A stretch of DNA of 64,000 nucleotides from Planctomycetota bacterium (GTDB taxonomy: Bacteria > Planctomycetota > UBA1135 > GCA-002686595). The first letter of the stretch is position 1. Every line of letters begins with the position of its first letter. Shown piece by piece: positions 15,488 through 25,130 of this stretch. The notes beneath the pieces were generated by a model. It worked only from the letters and a program-made list of their open reading frames with translations, was not told where the DNA came from and searched no databases. A program made the translations under genes and the position numbers. The DNA is taken from the NCBI GenBank assembly GCA_023150475.1, contig JAKLKU010000002.1:124001-188000 (forward strand), written 5' to 3'.

Positions 15488-17953
15488 CTACTGCGCGGTG
15501 CCCGTCAAACGCACTTTGAACGGCTGCGTCTCGTTCGGCGCGTCGTGGTCGAACTCGAGGTTGGCATTCCGGGCGCCGGTCGAGGTCAACGGACTGAACC
15601 GCACCAGGTACTGCACCCAATCGCCGGCGGCGAGCGCGGAGAGCCCGAGGCAACTCGAGTTCACCGAGCCGCGCATCACGTTCGCGCACACCGGGTGGAA
15701 GTAGAGGTCGATGTTGTCCATGCCACCGCAGGTGTGGCAGTAGCTCATGATCGTGCCCTGCGTGCAGCTCGTCGTGCCGCTGCAGTTCGAGTAGCACCGA
15801 TCGAGCTGCGGACAGAACTCGTGCGTGTGGATCGAGCCGAAGTTGTGGCCGAGCTCGTGCGCGACGACGACGAAGTCCCACGTGAACGAGCCTGCCTGGC
15901 CGGTCCACGAGCCCCAGTTGACGTTGCCGGCGATGTTGCCGCTGACGCCGAAACCCCACCAGTCGTTGCAGAGCACGTCGAGGTACGCGACGCCGCCGCC
16001 GAGGCTCGCACCGCTGATGAAGTGCGCGAGATCGGCCGCGACCGGCCAGTTGTTCGGCGCCCAAGCCGCGACGAACTCGTCGAGCAAGTCGCCCGAGTTG
16101 CCGCCGGAATCCTGCGACGACCAACCGTCGTTCGAGGAGCTGTGCACGCCGAGGTAGACGATCGAAAGCGTCGTCTGCACGTCGATGAAGTACTGGTCGC
16201 TCACCGCGGCGATCAACGAGGTCACGTAGTTGGTGACGCCGTTCGTCGAACCGAACTTCTGGTAGAGCTGGTAGTCGGTCTCGATCGCGAGCTTGCAGTC
16301 CGAAGCGACGAGCGGCGCCGTGTCGGGCACTGCGTCGGAGTCGTAGACGAGGCCAGCCTTGCCCGGCGCGAGACGTTGTGCGCAGAAGTCGGCGGGACGA
16401 TCGCCGAGGCTCGCGGGCAGCTCGACAGCGCTCGCCACGCGGCTCTTCGAAGCGGTTTCGGGGAAGAGGTGCACCGTGCGGCCCGGCGCGCCCGATCCCG
16501 CTTCGTCGGCGAACTGCAGGAAGCCGCGCGAGCCCGCGCTCGACAACGCGAGGAACACGCGCGAACCGGGCGCTTCGAGCGCACTGCCGGTCCAGAGCGT
16601 GAGGTCGCCGAGCGCCGCACGCGGTCCACCCGGGATCACTTGGCCGTCGACCATCAACACGGCGTCGTCCGCGATCGGCAGCGCGAGCTTGCGGACGTCG
16701 AGCGTCGCGAAACCGCCGTCCGGCAGCGGGAAACCGTGCAAGGTCGCGCGCGGCTGTTTCGCGAGCGCGGCGAGCGCAGGCGCATCCAGCGCCAGCGGTT
16801 TGCCCGGACCTGCGTCGGGCGCGAGCGCGAAGAGCGGCGCAGGCGCGTCCGGCGCGAGCGTGAATTCAGGACTGCCCGGCGGCGCGGAGAGCGGCGCGAG
16901 CTCGACTTCGATCGTGAAATCGTTCGGGTGGCTGCCGGAGAGGCTCGGCGCCGAAAGGTCCATCGCCGCGCCGCCCGCGTTGGTCACGCGCACTCGGGTT
17001 CCGGCGTTCGGACCCGCGGCGACGGTCTGCGAACCGAGATCGACGAGCTCGTCGTACGCGAGCGTGTTCTCGACGCCGGTCGCGCCTTCGGTCGCGACGA
17101 ACGCGGCGGGACCCGTCGCGTCGTCGTCGGTGATCGTGAGCTCGTGCAACGTCGTCGCACCGAGCACGGCGCCCGCGCTCGGCGCCGAGAGCACGAACGG
17201 CACGATCTCGTCGACTTCGATCGTCGCGTCGTCGAGCACGTTGACGGTGACGGTCTGCGTCGCGCCGTCGGTGCTGCCCGACGAGAACGTGACCGTGTGC
17301 TGCGCGAACGCCGAGTAGTCGCTGCCTGAAGTCGCGGAACCGCCGGTCGTGTCGTCGACTTTCACCGTCACGTCGACGCCGAGCGAAGCACCGGGTGCGA
17401 GCGCGAGCTCGACGGTCACGGTGCGGCCGGCGCTCGACTCGTCGGGCGTCGCGCTCGACGCGGCGGCGAACGTGAGCGTCGCTTCGTCGACGTCGGTCAG
17501 CGTCGCCGTCAGTTTCTTCTTCGAACCGAGCGCTCCACCGGAAGCCTGCGAGAGCCCGAGCTTGACCGTCTCGTCCGCGCCTTCGACGAGGAGATCCGCG
17601 AGCGGATCGAGCGCCACCGTCTGCACGTCGCCATCCAGCGAGCCGATCGGGAACGTGACCGTGGTCGGCGCGAAGGTCGTGTAGTCGCTGCCGGCCGTCG
17701 CCGTGCCGGTGCCGAGGTCGGACACGACGACCGAGAACGGCTTGGTCAACGCCGCGAGCGACGTGTCGAGCACCACGGACACCGACAGCGTCGCATCGTC
17801 TTCGTCGAGCGAGACCGCGGAGCTCGCGAAACCGACCGTCGACTTCGGCGCGCTGCCTCCGGATCCGCCACCGCCGCACGCGGCGAGGATTCCGAGCAGG
17901 AAAGTCGAGCCGATCCTGTGCGCGACGAGCGCGCGCGAGCCGTGAGTGTCCAT
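15488..17953 (-). CDS. Calx-beta plus M12B-like zinc metalloprotease lipoprotein
   Basis: An 821-residue protein. The N-terminus ends in LLGILAACGGGG, a lipobox with a Gly-rich tether. Two Calx-beta domains follow (about residues 38-155 and 155-275; LDEDDATLSVSVVLD, ATAGSDYTTFAP and SATSGSDYSAFAQ are typical), then a choice-of-anchor-like segment. The protease domain has VVAHELGHNFGSIHTH, the three-histidine HExxHxxGxxH zinc site, and a Met-turn IMSYCH. Many cysteines lie around it (CPQLDRCYSNCSGTTSC). This fits a reprolysin-like (M12B) secreted protease tethered to a membrane. The start is ATG 17953-17951, without a clear ribosome site. It is well separated from its neighbours and probably transcribed alone. 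Confidence 0.87.
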   Translation of the reverse strand: MDTHGSRALVAHRIGSTFLLGILAACGGGGSGGSAPKSTVGFASSAVSLDEDDATLSVSVVLDTSLAALTKPFSVVVSDLGTGTATAGSDYTTFAPTTVTFPIGSLDGDVQTVALDPLADLLVEGADETVKLGLSQASGGALGSKKKLTATLTDVDEATLTFAAASSATPDESSAGRTVTVELALAPGASLGVDVTVKVDDTTGGSATSGSDYSAFAQHTVTFSSGSTDGATQTVTVNVLDDATIEVDEIVPFVLSAPSAGAVLGATTLHELTITDDDATGPAAFVATEGATGVENTLAYDELVDLGSQTVAAGPNAGTRVRVTNAGGAAMDLSAPSLSGSHPNDFTIEVELAPLSAPPGSPEFTLAPDAPAPLFALAPDAGPGKPLALDAPALAALAKQPRATLHGFPLPDGGFATLDVRKLALPIADDAVLMVDGQVIPGGPRAALGDLTLWTGSALEAPGSRVFLALSSAGSRGFLQFADEAGSGAPGRTVHLFPETASKSRVASAVELPASLGDRPADFCAQRLAPGKAGLVYDSDAVPDTAPLVASDCKLAIETDYQLYQKFGSTNGVTNYVTSLIAAVSDQYFIDVQTTLSIVYLGVHSSSNDGWSSQDSGGNSGDLLDEFVAAWAPNNWPVAADLAHFISGASLGGGVAYLDVLCNDWWGFGVSGNIAGNVNWGSWTGQAGSFTWDFVVVAHELGHNFGSIHTHEFCPQLDRCYSNCSGTTSCTQGTIMSYCHTCGGMDNIDLYFHPVCANVMRGSVNSSCLGLSALAAGDWVQYLVRFSPLTSTGARNANLEFDHDAPNETQPFKVRLTGTAQ

Positions 17954-18103
17954 CGAGCGTCTTCCGAGCCACCAGCGCGTCCGTGCGACCCAAGTGGGTC
18001 AAGCGACGCAGCCCGGCGGACTCTCTCGGCCGCCACGGAGCCCGGTCTGGAGCCCGCGCGCCACGAACTCGGGGCGCGCGGAGCCACGGCAGCTCACCGT
18101 GCG

Positions 18104-18988
18104 CTAGAGCCGCGAACGTTTTTCGATCAGGTCGGCGAGCAGGCCGATCGTCAGGACGTTGAGCATCGCGGCGAAGAGGAACACGCTCTTGTCCGAGAGG
18201 TCCGGCGCGCGCGGCGAATAGAACGCGTCGTACACGATCGAGCCGAGCAACATGAGCCCGAAGCCGAACGCGATCGGATAGAAGACCTTCAGCGGGTTGA
18301 AATACAGCACCGTGCGGATGATCAACTGCGTGAAGCCGAGCGTGTCGCGGATCGGGTGGATCTTCGACTTGCCCGAGCGCTTCGCGTAATCGACCTTCAC
18401 GTAGTCGACGCGGTGCCCGTTGGTCAGCGACGCGAGCGTGATCGTCGTCGTGAACGAGAAGCCCTGCGGCAGGATCGGCCGGTAGCGCAACACGAGCTCG
18501 CGGCGGAACGCGCGCAACCCTGAGTTGAGGTCCGGGATCGGCGTGCCCGCGAGGAACGACGCGAGGTGCCGCAAGAACGCCTTCGCCGGCCGCCGGATCA
18601 ACGGAATGTGCACGTTCTCGCCGATGCGCGCGCCGACCGCCATGTCGGCGCCGTCGTCGATGCACGCGAGCAAGTCGACGATGCGATCCTCGGGGTAGGT
18701 GCCGTCGGCGTCAGTGATCACGACGACTTCGTGCTTCGCGTGCGCGAAACCGGTCTTGAGCGCCGCGCCGTAGCCCTGGTTCACGTGGTGCGTGACCACG
18801 CGCAGCTTCGGGAGCTTCTTCTTGATCGCCGCGAGCTTCGCGGCCGTGCCGTCGATCGAGCCGTCGTTGACGGCGAGCACCTCGACCGGCACGCCGAGAT
18901 CGATCTTCGAGAGCCGCTCGAGCACGCCTTCGACGCCGTTCTCCTCGTTGTAGACGGGCACGACGATCGTCACGCCGTTCGCGGTCAA
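18104..18988 (-). CDS. Glycosyltransferase family 2, polyprenol-phosphate type
   Basis: A GT-A glycosyltransferase of about 294 residues, similar to dolichyl/undecaprenyl-phosphate mannose synthases. It has VTIVVPVYNEENGVEG, then the sugar-nucleotide aspartates EVLAVNDGSIDGT and VVITDADGTYPED. GARIGENV, LNSGLRAFRRELV and the helix region match the family. Two membrane segments end the protein (FYPIAFGFGLMLLGSIVYDAF and SVFLFAAMLNVLTIGLLADLI). No ATG or GTG precedes the domain in frame; TTG 18988-18986 gives the start used, but sequence upstream in the same frame (EEPAIEPQIRLSTEHED) could be coding, so the N-terminus is uncertain. It likely loads a sugar onto a polyprenol carrier. Confidence 0.82.
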   Translation of the reverse strand: MTANGVTIVVPVYNEENGVEGVLERLSKIDLGVPVEVLAVNDGSIDGTAAKLAAIKKKLPKLRVVTHHVNQGYGAALKTGFAHAKHEVVVITDADGTYPEDRIVDLLACIDDGADMAVGARIGENVHIPLIRRPAKAFLRHLASFLAGTPIPDLNSGLRAFRRELVLRYRPILPQGFSFTTTITLASLTNGHRVDYVKVDYAKRSGKSKIHPIRDTLGFTQLIIRTVLYFNPLKVFYPIAFGFGLMLLGSIVYDAFYSPRAPDLSDKSVFLFAAMLNVLTIGLLADLIEKRSRL

Positions 18989-19096
18989 CTTGGGACGCGG
19001 TTCGTCGGTGTCTTCGTGCTCGGTCGAAAGCCGAATCTGCGGTTCGATGGCAGGCTCCTCGAAGCGGCCGGAGCATAGCGGCCGCGACCAAGCGAG

Positions 19097-20158
19097 TCAG
19101 CTCGGTAACACGCGCAAGACTTTCCGAGCGAGCCCGGTGAGCGCAAGGCGGTCGAGTTGGTCCGACGCGTGCCATTCGTACGGAGGCGGAAGCTCCCGGT
19201 GCGGCGCGCGGCCGACGAACGCCGTCGCGCGGATGCGGTGGTGCGTGATCGTGTGGCGCACCGAACCGAGCACTTCGCCGACCCGGAACACGATGCCGCC
19301 AGCGTGTTCGGTCGGGTGCAAGCGAGCGTGGCCGCCCTGCGCGCGCTCGATCGTCGGCAGCTCGAGCAGACCCGCCATGCGGCCGCCCTGCGCGCGACGC
19401 ACGCAGAGCACGTCGCGTCCGCGGGCGACGAAGAGCACGTCGAGTTCGACGTCGACCGCGGCGCGCCGCGCCTTGGGGCGCGGCAATTCGCCCTGGCGAC
19501 TCGTCGCGCGCGCCCGACACCGGCGCGCGAGCGGACACGCGTCGCAGCGCGGGTTCTTCGGCGTGCACACGGTCGCGCCGAGCTCCATCACGGCTTGGTT
19601 CCATTCTCCGGCGCCGGATCCGGGGACCAGGCGGCGGGCGAGCGCCCAGAGCTCTCGGTCGAGCTCCTTCGAACCGAGCGGCGCGTCGAGCTCGAAGAGC
19701 CGCGCGAACACGCGGGCGACGTTGCCGTCGACCAAGGGCTCGGGCGCGTCGAACGCGATCGAGAGCACGGCGCCCGCGGTGTACGCACCGACGCCGGGCA
19801 ACTCGCGCACGAGCGTCGGCTCGCGCGGGAACTCGCCGCCGTGGCGTTCGACGAGCGCTTTCGCCGCGGCGTGCAAGTGACGCGCGCGGCGGTAGTACCC
19901 GAGGCCGCTCCAGAGTCCGAGGACATCGTCCTCGCGCGCCGTCGCGAGCGTTCGAGCGTCCGGAAAACGCGCGAGGAAGCGCCGCCAGTATTCGATCACC
20001 GTCTCGACGCGCGTCTGCTGGAGCATCGCCTCGCTGATCCAGATCGCGTACGGATCGCGCGTGCGCCGCCACGGCAGGTCGCGCTGCGCGACTGCGTACC
20101 AGGCGACGAGCTCGCGCCGCAGCGCGCGGATCTCGGCGGCGGAGAGCTCGGCCGGCAT
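19097..20158 (-). CDS. mutY: A/G-specific adenine DNA glycosylase
   Basis: A 353-residue MutY that removes adenine opposite 8-oxoguanine in base excision repair. PWRRTRDPYAIWISEAMLQQTRV at residues 25-50 is the family signature. The helix-hairpin-helix is LPGVGAYTAGAVLSIAF, with the catalytic aspartate in DGNVARVFARLF. The iron-sulfur cluster ligands fit C-x6-C-x2-C-x5-C in CTPKNPRCDACPLARRC. The C-terminal third is the NUDIX-like domain reading 8-oxoG (ELDVLFVARGRDVLCVRR). The start is ATG 20158-20156, 66 bp from the divergent gene at 20225. Nothing in it looks altered. Confidence 0.93.
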   Translation of the reverse strand: MPAELSAAEIRALRRELVAWYAVAQRDLPWRRTRDPYAIWISEAMLQQTRVETVIEYWRRFLARFPDARTLATAREDDVLGLWSGLGYYRRARHLHAAAKALVERHGGEFPREPTLVRELPGVGAYTAGAVLSIAFDAPEPLVDGNVARVFARLFELDAPLGSKELDRELWALARRLVPGSGAGEWNQAVMELGATVCTPKNPRCDACPLARRCRARATSRQGELPRPKARRAAVDVELDVLFVARGRDVLCVRRAQGGRMAGLLELPTIERAQGGHARLHPTEHAGGIVFRVGEVLGSVRHTITHHRIRATAFVGRAPHRELPPPYEWHASDQLDRLALTGLARKVLRVLPS

Positions 20159-20224
20159 CGGCGCAGTGTACGGTCGAGTCCGCTCTCGATCGCCGCGCCG
20201 CGGCGTTCTACGCTCGGCGGCCGC

Positions 20225-22804
20225 ATGAACGCCAGGCTCTCGTCGTTCGCGCTCGGCGCCATGGTCGGCGTCGCGGCCTCGCTCGCTCGCGCGCCGCTCG
20301 TGGGTTCGCTGTTCGAAGGCCCGGCCGCTGCGTCGCTGCGCTCCGGCGTGTGGCGCGCGACGCCGTTCCTCGCGCTCGCCGTCGGCTTGCTGCTCACCCG
20401 GCGCGCCGCGACGCCGCGTCCGATCGCGTTGGTCGGCGGCGGAGCGGTCGGTTTCGCGCTGCACGCGCTCTTCCTCCAACCGGCGTTCGAGATCACGAGC
20501 CCGCTCGGGCTCGGCCTCGTCGGCGCGGCCGTGCTGATCGGCGTCGCAGTGTTCGCGCGCGACGCGGTTTCGGCGGCGACGAAGCCCGTCGAGGCAACGG
20601 ACGCGATCGCCGCGCGAGACCCAGCAGGCGCCTCGAGTCCGCCGAGCGGCCTGCGCATCGCGTGTCTCGTGTTCGCCGGCGCGTGCGCGACGATCGCCCT
20701 CGAAGTCGCCTCGCGGCCGCTGCGCCAGTTCGGTTCGAGCGCGGACGAGCAAACGCTCTTCGCACTCGCGTTCGCGGCGTGCCTCGCGGTCGGCGCGAGC
20801 GCGTTCGCCGGGCTCTTCGCTGGAGAACGAGCCCGCGGCGCGCTGCCCGCTCTGCTCGTCGCCGCGACGGTCGGTGTCTGGCTCTCGCTCGCGACGCTGT
20901 CGGAGATCCGCACGCGCGACGGACTCGACGCGTTCCTGCGGACCGCGCTCTTCGGGCTCGTCAAACTCGATCTCTCGCGGCGCGGCATGCTCGACGCGAA
21001 CCTCTTGATCGGCGCGCGCGTCTTGGTCGTGCCTGCGTTCGCTTGGGGCGCCGCGCTGGTGTGCGTGCGGCACGCGCACGAACTCGCCGGCGTCGCGCTC
21101 GGCATCGCGCTCGGACTCGTCGCGGGACCGTCGCTCGCCGCCAGCGGCGGCCTGATCGACGGCGAAGCCTTGGCCGTCGCGGCGAAGGACGCGCTCGAGC
21201 CGCTCGCACTCGTCGCGGCCGCGGCCGCGGCCCTCGCGCTCCTCCTCGAACGCCGCTGGATCGCCGGCGCCGCCGCGGTGCTGCTCGGCGTCGCCGCTTG
21301 GTTCCTCCCTGCACGTTCGACGGTGGTGATCACGCCGTGGGATCGCTTCCCCGCTGAACCCCGCGCGTGGGTCGATCATCCGCTCGGCCTCTTCACCGTC
21401 GAACCGACGGTCGATCAGGAGTACGTCGTCACCCTCGATCGCCGGCGCATCACTGCGGTCGGCGCCGCCGCGAAGGCGGAAGAAGCGCAAGTGGCGACGA
21501 TGTGGCGCGCGCTCGCGCTGCCGAACCAAGGCGTGCGCGTGTTGCTCGTCGGTCAACTCTCGCCTCGGCGCGCCCAGATCCTCGGCGCGTTCGGCGCGGC
21601 GAGCATCGATCGCACCGGCGCGTGGCACGCAGCCATGGCGCCGCTCGAAGACGCGCTTTTCGAAGGCGCGCCGGAACCCGCCGGCGAAATCCTCTCGCCG
21701 ACCGCGGCCTCGGCGCGTCCGGCGAAGACCTGGGATCTCGTCTGGATGCCCGCGACCGAAAGTAGCGCGTTCGACGTTCCCGCGTTGCCCGCCGAGGTCG
21801 CCCCCACCTTCGTCTGGCAACCGATCGACGCTTGGGTCGCCGATCGTGAGCTCTCCGCCGGCGCGCCGTGGTCGTCCGACGTGGTGCTCGCCGGCTTCGG
21901 ACTCGATCGACTCGCGTTCGGGTCGTTCGCGAGCGCGACGCAGCCGAATCGCGCGAGCGACGCCCAGCGCGCGGGCGCCGTCGACGCGGGCGCCGTCGAC
22001 GCGGGCGCCGTCGACGCGGGCGCCGTCGAATGGTTCGCTGCGGCGGAGCGCGTCGCGCCGCCGAACCTGTGGACGCGTTCCCGGACACGCGGATTCCAAC
22101 GCGAATTCGACGCGCAAACCGCGGCGGCGAAGCGACTCGCCGACAGCGCGCGCGGCGCGAAGTTGCCCGAGGCACTCCTCCGCTACTTCGAACTCCAGGT
22201 GCGGAGTTCGCCGTTCGAGACCGAAGCGCAGCGGATCGAACTCGACGCCGAGACGCTCGATCGGTTCCGCGACGCGGCGCTCGAAGCGGAGCCCGGGCTC
22301 TTCCTGCGGCGCGTGTGGGACGGACTCGCCCGCGTGCTCGTCGAAAAACGCGAGGTGAACTGGATCCTGAGCCACGTCGAACCCTTGGCGGTCCGCTACC
22401 CGGGATGGGCGGCGCTGGAACGCGCGCTCGCCGCCGCCTACGTCGAAGCCCTCGACCCCGCGACCGCCGCGGAGCACTTCGAACGGGCGATCACCGCCGA
22501 ACCGTTCGACCTGACGCTCTACGCGCCGTGCGCCGAAGCGTGGATCCGCGCCGAGCGGCCGGAGCGGGCCGTCGATCGAATGCGCCAAGCTCTCGAGATC
22601 CAACCGCGGCGACGCGAATGGGAGCGTTTGCTCGGCATCGCGCTCGTGCGCGCGGGCGATCGTTCAGGCCGCGAACTGCTCCAGACGCTGCTGCTCGAGG
22701 ACCCCGACGACGAAATGCTGCTTCCCTACCTCGGCGAGCCGCCGTTCCCCGAGTACCAGCCGCCCGCGCCGTCGGCCGAGCACCACGACGAGCACGACCA
22801 CTGA
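20225..22804 (+). CDS. Polytopic membrane protein with C-terminal TPR region
   Basis: An 859-residue protein with about ten hydrophobic segments in the first 360 residues, then a soluble region. The core after the membrane part (VEPTVDQEYVVTLDRRRITAVG ... GVRVLLVGQLSPRRAQILGAF) recalls the spermidine-synthase-like domains fused to membrane transporters, but it lacks a clear methyltransferase glycine motif. The C-terminus has TPR-like helices (PATAAEHFERAITAEP, PERAVDRMRQALEIQP) and ends in a His/Asp/Glu-rich tail, EHHDEHDH, that could bind metal. A TACGCT hexamer at 20209-20214, ten bases before ATG, may be the promoter. Function unknown. Confidence 0.7.
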   Translation: MNARLSSFALGAMVGVAASLARAPLVGSLFEGPAAASLRSGVWRATPFLALAVGLLLTRRAATPRPIALVGGGAVGFALHALFLQPAFEITSPLGLGLVGAAVLIGVAVFARDAVSAATKPVEATDAIAARDPAGASSPPSGLRIACLVFAGACATIALEVASRPLRQFGSSADEQTLFALAFAACLAVGASAFAGLFAGERARGALPALLVAATVGVWLSLATLSEIRTRDGLDAFLRTALFGLVKLDLSRRGMLDANLLIGARVLVVPAFAWGAALVCVRHAHELAGVALGIALGLVAGPSLAASGGLIDGEALAVAAKDALEPLALVAAAAAALALLLERRWIAGAAAVLLGVAAWFLPARSTVVITPWDRFPAEPRAWVDHPLGLFTVEPTVDQEYVVTLDRRRITAVGAAAKAEEAQVATMWRALALPNQGVRVLLVGQLSPRRAQILGAFGAASIDRTGAWHAAMAPLEDALFEGAPEPAGEILSPTAASARPAKTWDLVWMPATESSAFDVPALPAEVAPTFVWQPIDAWVADRELSAGAPWSSDVVLAGFGLDRLAFGSFASATQPNRASDAQRAGAVDAGAVDAGAVDAGAVEWFAAAERVAPPNLWTRSRTRGFQREFDAQTAAAKRLADSARGAKLPEALLRYFELQVRSSPFETEAQRIELDAETLDRFRDAALEAEPGLFLRRVWDGLARVLVEKREVNWILSHVEPLAVRYPGWAALERALAAAYVEALDPATAAEHFERAITAEPFDLTLYAPCAEAWIRAERPERAVDRMRQALEIQPRRREWERLLGIALVRAGDRSGRELLQTLLLEDPDDEMLLPYLGEPPFPEYQPPAPSAEHHDEHDH
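21971..22030 (+). repeat. 15-bp tandem repeat, four copies, inside the membrane-TPR gene
   Basis: Four head-to-tail copies of GCGGGCGCCGTCGAC (the last differs in the final base) encode a repeated Ala-Gly-Ala-Val-Asp linker in frame. The near-perfect identity suggests a recent expansion by slippage, so copy number may vary between strains. Confidence 0.95.
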
Positions 22805-23070
22805 GCGGTCACCAGGTTCGGCGGCGTTTCATTCGCAAAAGGACACCGCTGTCATCCACGAAGGAACGGGCCCCGACCCGCCCAACTCCGGAGCTCGGGG
22901 TAGGATTCGGCGAACCGCGTGGAACCCAGCCGAGTTCTCGCCCGTCCGCAGTGCCGAGCAGACTCAAGTCCGCGGCCGGCAGACACCCGCGGGGGGATTT
23001 TCACTCCCTCCGCGGAGCTTCGTGTGCGGTCCGAAGTGTCCAAGTAGCGTCCAAGAAAGGAAGCAGTGCG

Positions 23071-23616
23071 ATGAAATTCACGTCCTTGAAGCCCTGGCTC
23101 GGCGCCGCCGCGTTGATCGCGGTCGCGTCGCTCGCCTGGGCCCAGATCGAGCGGCTGACGCTCGCCGACATGGTCACCAAGACCGACAACGCCGTCGAAG
23201 GCACGATCGTCGGCAGCAAGGTCTTCCGCGTCGATCACCCCGTCGACGGCCCCGAGCTCTACTTCACGACGCTGACGATCCAGGGCGACTCCCTGGTCGA
23301 CGGCAAGCCGGTGACCGTCGACGTGACGTTCCCGGGCGGCTTCATCAACCCGAACGAGGGCGTGCACAACTCCGAAGCGCCGGCGGCGGACGACGTCAAG
23401 GTCGGCAACCGCGTCGTGGCGTTCTTCAAGAAGACGAACAACATGGGCGGCGGCGTTTCGGGCAACCAGCTCTACGCCAGCCACGGTGGTCTCTACCGCG
23501 TGATCGAAACCAAGAGCGGCACGGTCGTCCAAGGCCGCGGCGACGGGTACGCGATCAACGCCAACACCAAGTCGGTCGACCTGCGCGCGCAAGTCGCCAA
23601 GCTGCGCGCGAAGTGA
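23071..23616 (+). CDS. Small secreted protein paired with a matrixin-type protease
   Basis: A 181-residue protein with signal peptide MKFTSLKPWLGAAALIAVASLAWAQ. The mature part (ADMVTKTDNAVEGTIVGSKVFRVD, TVDVTFPGGFINP, VKVGNRVVAFFKKTNN, SHGGLYRVIETKSG) looks like a beta-sandwich or barrel. From memory, similar small secreted proteins occur beside matrixin-like proteases in other bacteria. Here it precedes such a protease by 22 bp in the same direction, with GGAAG eight bases before ATG. A role as partner, inhibitor or substrate of the protease is possible but only inferred. No enzyme motif is visible. Confidence 0.75.
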   Translation: MKFTSLKPWLGAAALIAVASLAWAQIERLTLADMVTKTDNAVEGTIVGSKVFRVDHPVDGPELYFTTLTIQGDSLVDGKPVTVDVTFPGGFINPNEGVHNSEAPAADDVKVGNRVVAFFKKTNNMGGGVSGNQLYASHGGLYRVIETKSGTVVQGRGDGYAINANTKSVDLRAQVAKLRAK

Positions 23617-23638
23617 GCGCTGAAGGAGACCCAGAACC

Positions 23639-25036
23639 ATGAAGATCTACCAATTCGCTCTCCCGACGCTCGCGCTCGGCGTCGCCGCGCTGCTCGTGTT
23701 CCCGAAGGACTCTTCGGGCTTCTCGACGATCGGCGGCTCGCTCGGCATCAACCAGCGCGACGTCCGCGTCTTCAACAACTTCACGGACGCCACCGCCAAC
23801 AACAACACGACGGCGGACGCGAACTGGCCGGGTTACACCGGCGCGCCGATGTCGATCTGGAAAGCTTGCTCCGAGTGGGCCAGCGAACTGCACGGCGGCA
23901 CCGGAGCGGGTGACCCGCTGCAAACCGTCGGCTCCGGCGGTGCGAACTTCGACATCACGTGGCAAGGCATCGCCGCTGGCGTCGGCGGCACGAACGACAA
24001 CATCCACTCCGAGCTCTCCGGCTCGAGCGGTGGCGTGCTCGCGTTCACCGAAACGCCGATCTCCGACGGCTGGCGCATTCGCTACTACTCGAGCTGGACG
24101 TGGCAAGACGGTCCCGGCAGCGTGTCGAGCGGCATCGACATCCAAGGCGTCGCGTGTCACGAGTTCGGCCATGCTCTTGGCCTCGGACACTCGACGGCCG
24201 GTGGCAACCCGACGATGATCGCGGCGCTCTCCGGCACGGGCACGGCACAGCGTTCGATCGAATCCGACGACATCGCCGGCGTGCAGTTCATCTACGGCGT
24301 GAAGAGCGCTTCCAAGCCGCGCATCACCGCGGTCAACAACTCGAACCCGCTGACGATCACCGGCACGGGCTTCAGCGCGACCGGCAACGAAGTGTGGTTC
24401 ACCAACGGCACGACGAGCGCCACGGGCGGCGATCCGCGGATCATCGTGTCCGGTGTCTCCTCGACTGGCGGTGGCACCTCGATCACGGTCAACGTTCCGG
24501 CGAACGCCGGCAAGGGCGACGTGCTCGTCAAGAACTCCGCGGGCTCGGCGGGCGCGAACCTGTCGAACGCGTTCCCGGTCGACCCGACCGCGCCGCCGGC
24601 TTGCACGCCGCCGACCGTCTACTGCACCGGCAAGGTGAACTCGCAGTTCTGCTCGCCGGCGATCGGCTTCACCGGTTCGCCGACGTACGGCGGCACGACG
24701 TCGTTCAACATCACCGGCACGCAGTTCCTGAACAACAAGTTCGGCCTGCTCTTCTACGGCACGCAGATCAACGGCGTGGCGTTCCAGGGTGGTCACCTCT
24801 GCGTCAAGCTGCCGATCATCCGCACCTCGGTGCAGAACTCGGGCGGCAGCGCGAGCGGCACGGATTGCACGGGCACGTACTCGTTCGACTTCGAGTCGCT
24901 GATCCTCGGTGGCACGGACCCGAACCTGCTGCCCGGCGCGCTGATCTACACGCAGTACTGGGCCCGCGACCCGAACGACCTCTCCGGCTTCACCACGAGC
25001 CTCTCCGAAGGTCTGTTCTTCGAGATCTGCCCGTGA
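23639..25036 (+). CDS. Secreted matrixin-type (M10-like) metalloprotease with IPT/TIG and C-terminal Cys domain
   Basis: A 465-residue protein starting at ATG 23639 with GAAGGAG nine bases upstream. After a signal peptide, the protease domain (about residues 35-220) has GVACHEFGHALGLGHS, the HExxHxxGxxH zinc site, and NPTMIAALSG as the Met-turn region. An IPT/TIG-like beta-sandwich follows (PRITAVNNSNPLTITGTGFS, about residues 225-315). The last about 135 residues, from YCTGKVNSQFCSPAIGF to the terminal EICP, form a cysteine-bearing domain also found at the ends of the proteins at 36995-38692 and 39581-41311. It is followed by a strong terminator. Confidence 0.88.
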   Translation: MKIYQFALPTLALGVAALLVFPKDSSGFSTIGGSLGINQRDVRVFNNFTDATANNNTTADANWPGYTGAPMSIWKACSEWASELHGGTGAGDPLQTVGSGGANFDITWQGIAAGVGGTNDNIHSELSGSSGGVLAFTETPISDGWRIRYYSSWTWQDGPGSVSSGIDIQGVACHEFGHALGLGHSTAGGNPTMIAALSGTGTAQRSIESDDIAGVQFIYGVKSASKPRITAVNNSNPLTITGTGFSATGNEVWFTNGTTSATGGDPRIIVSGVSSTGGGTSITVNVPANAGKGDVLVKNSAGSAGANLSNAFPVDPTAPPACTPPTVYCTGKVNSQFCSPAIGFTGSPTYGGTTSFNITGTQFLNNKFGLLFYGTQINGVAFQGGHLCVKLPIIRTSVQNSGGSASGTDCTGTYSFDFESLILGGTDPNLLPGALIYTQYWARDPNDLSGFTTSLSEGLFFEICP

Positions 25037-25090
25037 TCTAGCTCGAGCTCGACCGGCGGACGCCCGCCGGCTCGATCTCGGACATCCACG

Positions 25091-25130
25091 CGGGGTCGAT
25101 CGCCAAGCGCGATCGGCCCCGCGACCTTTT
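25091..25130 (+). terminator. Rho-independent terminator after the matrixin gene
   Basis: Arms 25091-25103 and 25109-25121 pair over 13 bp (one G-T pair) around the loop CAAGC, followed by CGACC and four T (25127-25130). A smaller hairpin (CCGGCGG/CCGCCGG) precedes it at about 25051-25068. This ends the two-gene protease unit. Confidence 0.8.

Noticed and set aside
13031..17329. A 1432-residue open frame on the plus strand opposite the HEAT-VWA and metalloprotease genes
   Set aside because: It crosses two well-supported genes and their intergenic gap, has no start signal and has shadow-frame composition.
19097..22603. A minus-strand frame extending mutY by 815 residues upstream
   Set aside because: The extension lies antisense to the membrane-TPR gene; MutY has a normal start at 20158.
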